From Planctomycetota bacterium (lineage in GTDB: Bacteria > Planctomycetota > UBA1135 > UBA2386): DNA of 64,000 bases. A program made the translations under genes and the position numbers. The stretch is from the NCBI GenBank assembly GCA_016716265.1, contig JADJWQ010000006.1, positions 310,001 through 374,000 of the forward strand, given 5' to 3'. Of this stretch, positions 58,958 to 64,000 are shown piece by piece. How positions within the stretch are numbered: position 1 is the first letter of the stretch; the number at the start of each line of letters is the position of its first letter. The notes under the pieces were generated by a model, which had not been told where the DNA came from, did not search any database, and saw only the letters and a list, made by a program, of their open reading frames with translations.

Positions 58958-60297
58958 TCGATGCCGTAGTCCTTGAGCTTCTCCCACAGCACCTTCCTGC
59001 TGATCCCGAGCACCGACGCGGCCTTCGTCCGGTGCCCGCCGACCGAGCGGAGCACCTTCTTCAGGTGGTTGCGCTCGGCGTCGATCATCACCTCGCGCAG
59101 CGACTTCAGGTCGGTCGGCGGCTCGAGGGCGGCGCGGCGGGTCTTGTCGACCGGCAGCAGGTGCTCCTTCTTCAGCACCGTCGACGTGCCGGCCATCGCG
59201 ATCGCCTGGGCGACGTGGTTCTCCAGCTCGCGGACGTTGCCCGGCCACGCGTACTCGCTCATCGCGCGCAGCACGTCGGTCTTCACCGTGTAACGACGCG
59301 CGGTCGACAGCTTGCGGACGAAGTGCTGGACGAGCAGCGGCACGTCGCCCTCGCGGTCGCGCAACGGCGGCAGGTTCACCGGCACGACGTTCAGTCGGTA
59401 GTAGAGGTCCTCGCGGAAGGTCCCCTTCTTCACCAGCTCGATCAGCGGCACCTTGGTCGCGCTGATCACGCGGATGTCGACCTGGATCGTCTGCTCGCCG
59501 CCGACGCGCTCGAACTCGCGCTCCTGGATCACGCGCAGCAGCTTCACCTGCGTCTGCAGCGGCATGTCGTCGATGTCGTCGAGGAAGATCGTGCCGCCGT
59601 TGGCGAGCTCGAAGCGACCGCGACGCAGCTTGCCGGCGTCGGTGAAGGCACCCCGCTCGTGGCCGAACAGCTCGGTCTCGAGCAGCGTCTCCGGCAGGGC
59701 GCCGCACGACAGCGCGACGAACGGCTTCTCGCGGCGCCCCGACAGCTGGTGCAGCGCGCGGGCGATGCACTCCTTGCCGGTGCCGCTCTCGCCCTGGATC
59801 AGCACCGAGGCGTCGGTCGGCGCGACGGTGCGCACGATGCCGAACACGTCCTGCATCACGCGGCTGGTGCCGATCACCCCCGGCAGGCCGCGGTCGCCGC
59901 GCAGGTCCTCCTTGAGCTGCCGGTTCTGGTCGAGCAGCGTCCGGTAGCGCGCGATGCGGTCGAGCCGCTCGACGACCTGCTCGTTGAGGAACGGCTTCTG
60001 GATGTAGTCGTCGGCACCCTCGCGCATCGCCTCGACCGCGTGCTCGACGGTCGCGTAGGCGGTCATCACGATCACCTCGGTGTCGGGCCGCGCCTGCTTG
60101 GCGCGCTTGAGCACCTGCAGACCGTCGGCGCCCGGCAGCCGCACGTCGGTGATGACGCAGTCGAACGCCTCCTCGCCGAGGCGCGTCAGCGCGGCGGCGC
60201 CGTTGTCGAGGATGGCGACTTCGTGACCGGCGGACTCGAGCTCATCGCCGAGCGTGACGGCGATGGTCTTCTCGTCCTCGACGAGCAGGATCTTCAT
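58954..60297 (-). CDS. sigma-54-dependent response regulator, NtrC family
   Basis: A 447-residue activator with receiver, AAA+ and DNA-binding domains. The receiver has LLVEDEK, the phospho-acceptor in CVITDVRLPG and the Lys in IQKPF. The AAA+ domain has Walker A GESGTGKE, the sigma-54-contact loop GAFTDA (consensus GAFTGA, a known variant) and Walker B GGTIFLDDIDD. The C-terminal Fis-like helix-turn-helix is RTKAASVLGISRKVLWEKL. No histidine kinase is adjacent. It is followed by the GH42-like and lpxH genes with 4 nt overlaps, which couples their translation. Confidence 0.95.
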   Translation of the reverse strand: MKILLVEDEKTIAVTLGDELESAGHEVAILDNGAAALTRLGEEAFDCVITDVRLPGADGLQVLKRAKQARPDTEVIVMTAYATVEHAVEAMREGADDYIQKPFLNEQVVERLDRIARYRTLLDQNRQLKEDLRGDRGLPGVIGTSRVMQDVFGIVRTVAPTDASVLIQGESGTGKECIARALHQLSGRREKPFVALSCGALPETLLETELFGHERGAFTDAGKLRRGRFELANGGTIFLDDIDDMPLQTQVKLLRVIQEREFERVGGEQTIQVDIRVISATKVPLIELVKKGTFREDLYYRLNVVPVNLPPLRDREGDVPLLVQHFVRKLSTARRYTVKTDVLRAMSEYAWPGNVRELENHVAQAIAMAGTSTVLKKEHLLPVDKTRRAALEPPTDLKSLREVMIDAERNHLKKVLRSVGGHRTKAASVLGISRKVLWEKLKDYGIE

Positions 60298-60384
60298 GGC
60301 GCGACGCGACGGCCAGCGCGGCCGTCGCGCCATTCAAGGGCGAGCGCCCGGACGTGTCCACCGCGGTGCTGCGCGGCGGCCGGG

Positions 60385-61002
60385 TCATTCGGTCCGCTCG
60401 GCGGTGTCCGGCGTCGAGAACCGCTCGCGGCGGAACACCTCGACCCGATCGCCACCGGCGCGGAACGCCTCGTCGAGCGCGAGCTCGGCCTGCGAGACCA
60501 GCGTGTCGAAGAACAACGTGTCGCGGTCGCCGTTGGTCGCGATGCCGAGGCTGAGCGTCGGGTGCAGCCGCTGGCCGGCGAGCTCGATCTCGAGGTTCGC
60601 GAACGCCTGGGCCACGCGCCGCGCGACGACCTCCGCCTGGCCGACGCCCGCGTGCGGCAGCAGCAGCAGGAAGCGGTCCTCGCTCAGCAAGCCGACGTGG
60701 TCGTGGTCGCGCGTCTTCTCGGCGACGACCCGGCCGAGCCCGCGTCGCACCGCGTCGCGCAGCTCGGAGCCGTGCGTGGCGACGAGCTCGCGGATCCGGT
60801 CGACGCGGATCAGCACGCAGCTCAGCGGGTAGCCGTGCCGCCGTGCGCGGCCGAACTCGGACTTCATCAAGTGCAGGATCTGCGCCTGGCTGAACGGCGC
60901 GGCGATCTCGAACTCGCCGCCGGCAGAGCTCGCGGAAGCGGCCGAGGACGGCTCGCGCCCACCCGTGCTGCTGCGTCGGAATCCCGGTCTGGTCATCGTC
61001 AT
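60385..61002 (-). CDS. degenerate GGDEF-domain protein
   Basis: About 205 residues with the fold of a diguanylate cyclase (HLMKSEFGRARRHGYPLSCVLIRVDRI, LLSEDRFLLLLPHAG, TLSLGIATNGD). The active-site motif GGDEF is replaced by SEDRF, and the Asn/Asp pair of the substrate loop is absent, so it should not make c-di-GMP. It may bind a ligand or a partner instead. It is upstream of the NtrC gene on the same strand. I chose the ATG at 61002; the upstream frame is basic low-complexity. Confidence 0.75.
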   Translation of the reverse strand: MTMTRPGFRRSSTGGREPSSAASASSAGGEFEIAAPFSQAQILHLMKSEFGRARRHGYPLSCVLIRVDRIRELVATHGSELRDAVRRGLGRVVAEKTRDHDHVGLLSEDRFLLLLPHAGVGQAEVVARRVAQAFANLEIELAGQRLHPTLSLGIATNGDRDTLFFDTLVSQAELALDEAFRAGGDRVEVFRRERFSTPDTAERTE

Positions 61003-61255
61003 CACCCTGCGGTCGGCGCGCGCCTCGCGCCGGCCAGCGGCCTGTCTCGCACCGGTGTCGCACACCGGGGGCCGCGCGCAGCGAGCCGCGCGCGCCCCGG
61101 TCGTGCGATCTGGCGGCATACGCTCTGATCGGCCGATCCGTCGACATGGGCCAAACTGCACCGCGAAGAAACGCAGCGAGGACGGGCCCGGTGCGACGCG
61201 ATGCTGTGCGACGCGCGCAGCGCAGCCCGTCGGGGCCGCAGCCAGGAAACGCGGC
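61003..61255. other. 253-bp gap between the GGDEF-like gene and the small-RNA terminator
   Basis: It should contain the promoter of the GGDEF-like gene. I see no gene or repeat and no clear promoter. Confidence 0.5.
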
Positions 61256-61294
61256 AAAAAAAATGGGCCTCAGCCGGTCAGTGCTGAGGCCCAT
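61256..61294 (-). terminator. strong intrinsic terminator
   Basis: On the minus strand ATGGGCCTCAGC and GCTGAGGCCCAT form a perfect 12 bp stem with an 8 nt loop, followed directly by T8 (plus-strand A run 61256-61263). It is the best intrinsic terminator in the window and ends the small-RNA candidate, not a protein gene. Confidence 0.92.
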
Positions 61295-61508
61295 GAATTT
61301 GGAGTAGGCTGCCGGTTGGAGTGGGCGGTTAGGGAGGGGGAATCAGAACTCCAACTCGCAGCCAGCCCCTGGGTGTGTCGTGTCCTGTCGTGGCCCCGGG
61401 CTCGCGCCCGGCACCGCGGCAGAGGAGTGTCAGCTTGGGAATCGCGACCGGTCGGAGACCGGTTGGAACCGCTCGAACAAGGAAGGAGGCAACCCGCCCT
61501 GCTCGACG
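61256..61508 (-). ncRNA. candidate small RNA with anti-Shine-Dalgarno-like loops
   Basis: A transcript of about 250 nt is bounded by a promoter (61515-61542) and the terminator (61256-61294). No frame in it looks like a protein. Structures visible: a 14 bp stem with a 2x2 internal loop (61307-61322 with 61348-61363), a hairpin at 61445-61465 and another at 61396-61411. The 25-nt loop of the long stem contains CCCCCUCCC, and an upstream stretch holds CCUCCUU (61483-61489), the same as the anti-Shine-Dalgarno end of 16S rRNA. I could not match it to tmRNA, RNase P RNA, SRP RNA or 6S RNA by their conserved motifs. Confidence 0.7.
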
Positions 61509-61514
61509 CGCCCA

Positions 61515-61542
61515 AGTATGCACGGCTGCCCACACGTTTCAA
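61515..61542 (-). promoter_or_regulatory. sigma-70-like promoter of the small-RNA candidate
   Basis: On the minus strand TTGAAA (61542-61537) and CATACT (61520-61515) are separated by 16 bp. They match the -35 at five of six positions and the -10 at four of six. Transcription would start near 61508. Confidence 0.6.
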
Positions 61543-61622
61543 CAGCCCCTTCCACACTTTTCCAACTTCGGGAGAACCCCTGGATCGGGCCCGGGCGCCG
61601 GCCGCTCCCGGAGTCCGCGCCG

Positions 61623-62201
61623 CTAGCGGCCGAACAGGCCGGTGAACCAGCCGCGGATCGCCTCGCCGATGCGGTAGATGTCGAGCTCGGGATTCTTCAT
61701 CCGCAGCATCACGAGCATCGCCAACACGGCCGCCAACATGACCAGGTAGAAGGTGCCGCGGACCAGCAGGACCGCGACCAGCTTCTTCACGTGGTAGCTG
61801 AAGCTCCGCGGTCGCGGGCGGCCGCGCGGGCCCGACCCGCCCGGCGCCGGCACCGCCACCGCCCGCGCGGCCGGCGCGACCGGTGCCGCCGCCGCGGGTG
61901 GCGGCACCACCTTGACCGGGCGCTCGCGCGGCGCCTCGGCCGGCGCGGCGAGCCCGCCGTGCCGCAGCCAGTCGCGCTGCGCGAGCAGACCCTTGTTGAC
62001 GAGCTCCGACGGGTCGAGCGGCTGCGCGAGCACGATCGCGGCGACCTGCTCCCAGGGGTAGTGCTCGGGGTGCTCGGCGGCGGCGTGACGGGCGGCCTGC
62101 AGCGTCTCGGTGGAGACGAGCCCCGCGAGCATGCGGAGCGCGACCTCGCCGAGCCGCGCGATCCGGACGTCCCGCTCGGCGAACGACGGTTCCTGTTGCA
62201 T
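61623..62201 (-). CDS. small membrane protein of unknown function
   Basis: A 192-residue protein. Residues 1-80 are helical, with a His/Trp-rich segment (HPEHYPWEQVAAIVLAQPLD); a Pro/Ala/Arg-rich linker follows, then one membrane helix (TFYLVMLAAVLAMLVMLRM) and a short C-terminal amphipathic tail. No family is recognised. It is divergent from the GspF-like gene and upstream of the small-RNA candidate on the same strand. The stop is TAG. Confidence 0.7.
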   Translation of the reverse strand: MQQEPSFAERDVRIARLGEVALRMLAGLVSTETLQAARHAAAEHPEHYPWEQVAAIVLAQPLDPSELVNKGLLAQRDWLRHGGLAAPAEAPRERPVKVVPPPAAAAPVAPAARAVAVPAPGGSGPRGRPRPRSFSYHVKKLVAVLLVRGTFYLVMLAAVLAMLVMLRMKNPELDIYRIGEAIRGWFTGLFGR

Positions 62202-62282
62202 CGTGCCGCAGAATACCGGCAGGAACGCCGCGCGCCGCCGTCCCAGGTGCCATCGCGGCCGACCTTCCTGCACGGCATCACG

Positions 62283-63212
62283 ATGATCGACTTCGGCATC
62301 CGCGCGCAGCGCCGCGCAACGATCTTCGAGGAGCTCGCGTCGTCCCTCGACGCCGGCATCCCGTTCGAGACCGCACTGGCGACCGCGGTGCGCGCCAAGG
62401 CGCGCATCCCGTCCGCGCAGGGTGGTGCGGTCGCCACTCTGCAGGGCGCCGTGCCGGGACTCGACCCGCTCGACGTCGCGGTGCTCGCGGCTGCCGAGCA
62501 CGCGGGCTCGCTGTCGCCGGCGCTGCGCGATCGCGCGGCGCACATCCGCACACGCCTGGCGTTGGAGCGCGAGCTGCTCGCACGGCTGCTCTACCCGGCG
62601 TTCCTCACGACGTTCGCGCTGACGATCGTCGTCGTGCTCGCCCGGCTGCACATCGCGATCTCGCCGGCGCTCGTGTTCGGATGGCTCGGCGTCGTCGCAT
62701 TGCTGCTCGCGGCGATCGTGTGGACCTGGCGCCGCGTCCGCCGCGATCCGGGCTTCGACGGCGAGCGACTGCCGTTCGGGCTCGGGCGACTCGCCGGCGA
62801 CCTGGGCGCGACGCCCTACCTCGAGGCGCTCGCGTCGCTGGTCGGCGCCGGCGTGCGCATCGACGAGGCCCATCGCATCGCGACGCGCGCGGCGGGTACC
62901 GCGCGGTCCCGCGCGCGGCTCTACGCGGCGAGCGGTCCGCTCGACGCCGGCGCGACCTTCGCCAGCGCGCTCGAGACCGGCCGCGCGCTCGATGCGGACC
63001 TGCGCGCGAGCCTCGCGACCGCCGAGCAGAGCGGCGACCTCGAGGGCGCCGCCCGGCGACTCGGGGCCCAACGTCGCGAGCGCCTGCAGCGCGGGGCGCG
63101 CGTCGCGGTGCGGGCGCTCGGCAGCCTCGCGTTCGTGCTCGCCGCCGTGCTCGTCGGCGGCATCGTGATCGGCTTCTATTCGAAGATGCTCGGGCTCGGG
63201 CTTCGCCGCTGA
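62283..63212 (+). CDS. GspF/PilC-like type II secretion membrane protein
   Basis: A 309-residue protein with two T2SSF-type halves: helical cytoplasmic parts (ELASSLDAGIPFETALATA, LASLVGAGVRIDEAHRIA) and membrane helices (LLYPAFLTTFALTIVVVL, VFGWLGVVALLLAAIVW, LAFVLAAVLVGGIVIGFY). It is shorter than typical GspF/PilC (about 400 residues). Such proteins assemble pilin-like fibres or secretion platforms. No ATPase or pilin gene is adjacent. Confidence 0.8.
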   Translation: MIDFGIRAQRRATIFEELASSLDAGIPFETALATAVRAKARIPSAQGGAVATLQGAVPGLDPLDVAVLAAAEHAGSLSPALRDRAAHIRTRLALERELLARLLYPAFLTTFALTIVVVLARLHIAISPALVFGWLGVVALLLAAIVWTWRRVRRDPGFDGERLPFGLGRLAGDLGATPYLEALASLVGAGVRIDEAHRIATRAAGTARSRARLYAASGPLDAGATFASALETGRALDADLRASLATAEQSGDLEGAARRLGAQRRERLQRGARVAVRALGSLAFVLAAVLVGGIVIGFYSKMLGLGLRR

Positions 63213-63229
63213 CTCGGGTCCCCGAGGGC

Positions 63230-63235
63230 TATACT
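63230..63235 (+). promoter_or_regulatory. -10-like hexamer TATACT before rpoN
   Basis: TATACT, one mismatch from consensus, lies 50 nt before the rpoN ATG. A small palindrome (CTCGGG-TC-CCCGAG, 63213-63226) precedes it, directly after the GspF-like stop codon. No clear -35 element. Confidence 0.5.
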
Positions 63236-63285
63236 CGGAACGGGGCCGCCCCCGCCCCACCCCGGAACGAACGACGACCCATCCG

Positions 63286-64000
63286 ATGCGCCTCGGGCTC
63301 ACCCAGCAACTGCGTGCCGAACAGCGGCTCGTGCAATCGCCGCAGATGATCCAGGCGATGCAGGTGCTGCAGGTCCCGATGGCGGAGCTGCGCGACCAGA
63401 TCGAGCAGGAGCTGCAGGAGAACGTCTTCCTGGAGGTCAAGGACGACCTCGAGACGCCGAAGACGGAGACGAACGGCACCGAGGACCGGCGCACCGAGCA
63501 CGATGCCGCCGCCGAGGAGCAGGCGCTGTGGAGCGAGCTCGAGCGGCTCGAGCAGCGCACCGAGGGGGCCCGCTCACTCGCCCCGCGCGGCTCCGAGGAG
63601 GAGTCGGAGCGGCGGCTCGAGGCGCTCTACAACACGCCGGACCACGGCATCTCGCTCGCCGACCACCTGCTCGAGCAGGTGCGGATGCTCGACGACGTGT
63701 CGCCCGAGCTGTACCGCGTGATCGAGCACGTCGTGTTCTCGCTCGACGGCGACGGCCGCCTCGAGGAGAACGCCGAGGAGATCGCCGAGACGCTGCTGGT
63801 GCCGACCCCGCTCGCCGAGCGCGCGATCGAGATCGTCCGCGGCCTCGACCCAGCGGGCATCGGCGCGCGCGACCTGCGCGACTGCCTGCTGATGCAGCTC
63901 GACCACATGGAGCTACGTGCGGCCGCTGACGCGGCGCATCGTCGCCGACCACCTCGACGACCTGGCGATGAACAAGCTGCCGAAGATCGCCAAGGAGACC
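63286..64000 (+). CDS. rpoN: RNA polymerase sigma-54 factor, N-terminal part (frameshifted and cut by window edge)
   Basis: Sigma-54 directs transcription from -24/-12 promoters. Region I is typical: LGLTQQLRAEQRLVQSPQMIQAMQ at the N-terminus, then an acidic region and the core-binding start LDPAGIGARDLRDCLLMQL. After LDHMEL near 63913 homology jumps to the +1 frame (YVRPLTRR, then IVADHLDDLAMNKLPKIAK) and runs to the window end. A single extra base, or two missing, would explain it. The gene is cut by the right edge. Because sigma-54 regulators are present, the frameshift may well be a sequencing error. Confidence 0.85.
   Translation, partial: MRLGLTQQLRAEQRLVQSPQMIQAMQVLQVPMAELRDQIEQELQENVFLEVKDDLETPKTETNGTEDRRTEHDAAAEEQALWSELERLEQRTEGARSLAPRGSEEESERRLEALYNTPDHGISLADHLLEQVRMLDDVSPELYRVIEHVVFSLDGDGRLEENAEEIAETLLVPTPLAERAIEIVRGLDPAGIGARDLRDCLLMQLDHMELRAAADAAHRRRPPRRPGDEQAAEDRQGD

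Noticed and set aside
61256..61508. tmRNA, RNase P RNA, SRP RNA or 6S RNA at the small-RNA locus
   Set aside because: No tRNA-like T-loop with CCA end and no tag frame, no RNase P GAGGAAAGTCC motif, no SRP GGTCAGG core, and no recognisable 6S bubble.
61530..61570. DnaA-box-like 9-mers (GTTTCAACA, CTTCCACAC, TTTTCCAAC) suggesting an origin
   Set aside because: Each has mismatches to the DnaA box, no dnaA, dnaN or gyr genes are near, and TTTCAA is better explained as the -35 of the small-RNA promoter.

Overview
The window is a 64 kb stretch of very GC-rich bacterial DNA, dense in genes and often with 1-4 nt gene overlaps. Several features suggest a deep-branching member of the Planctomycetota: secreted proteins with a C-terminal 'IPNxPALAGA' segment, a sigma factor fused to a large exported region, a Ser/Thr kinase with an FHA-like N-terminus, a DUF1573-type lipoprotein beside a multiheme cytochrome, and a GldA/F/G-DUF4340 ABC cassette. 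LpxH points to an LPS-type outer membrane. The phylum is inferred from gene content; there is no rRNA or tRNA gene in the window to confirm it.

Layout. 0-7 kb: the start of hemH (cut by the left edge), a secreted protein, a lipoprotein glutathione peroxidase, a VIT/VWA protein, truD and accD. 7-13 kb: rpe, an Rpn-type nuclease, pgk, gap and tilS. 13-20 kb: a Ser/Thr kinase and a long membrane-tethered sigma-70 fusion broken by a frameshift. 20-26.5 kb: a PNP-like protein without its active site, purN, a Ca/Na antiporter, the MrfB-MrfA repair pair and a lipoprotein. 26.6-32.5 kb: prolyl aminopeptidase, GH29 fucosidase and exported KatG. 32.5-37.8 kb: the ABC/Gld-like operon. 38-45.5 kb: an exported thioredoxin-like protein, dnaK, an RsbW/RsbU/response-regulator operon and an amidase lipoprotein. 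45.6-52.5 kb: DUF1573-like lipoprotein, tetraheme cytochrome, tyrS, a decayed macrodomain gene, a secreted protein and a lipoprotein. 52.4-64 kb: rpsA, a cmk-plsC fusion, lpxH, a GH42-like protein, an NtrC regulator, a degenerate GGDEF protein, a candidate small RNA, a small membrane protein, a GspF-like protein and the start of rpoN (frameshifted and cut by the right edge).

Most notable. (1) A candidate small RNA of about 250 nt at 61256-61508 on the minus strand has its own sigma-70-like promoter, a long internal stem, two anti-Shine-Dalgarno-like pyrimidine tracts and a strong U8 terminator. (2) Three genes end in short tandem repeats with a period of 15 or 18 nt. In each, the repeat unit contains the gene's own TGA, so in-frame stop codons are reiterated 3-5 times. 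(3) The sigma factor is fused through one membrane helix to about 1000 residues of beta-sandwich repeats. (4) The PNP-fold protein lacks nearly all catalytic residues known from human PNP. (5) Three genes carry single-nucleotide frameshifts; only the macrodomain one also shows other signs of decay.

Pathway links are conventional: lower glycolysis (gap, pgk) with rpe; fatty-acid and phospholipid synthesis (accD, PlsC domain); purine synthesis (purN); extracytoplasmic peroxide defence (Gpx, KatG, thioredoxin-like); and sigma-54 or partner-switching regulation (rpoN, NtrC, RsbW/RsbU).
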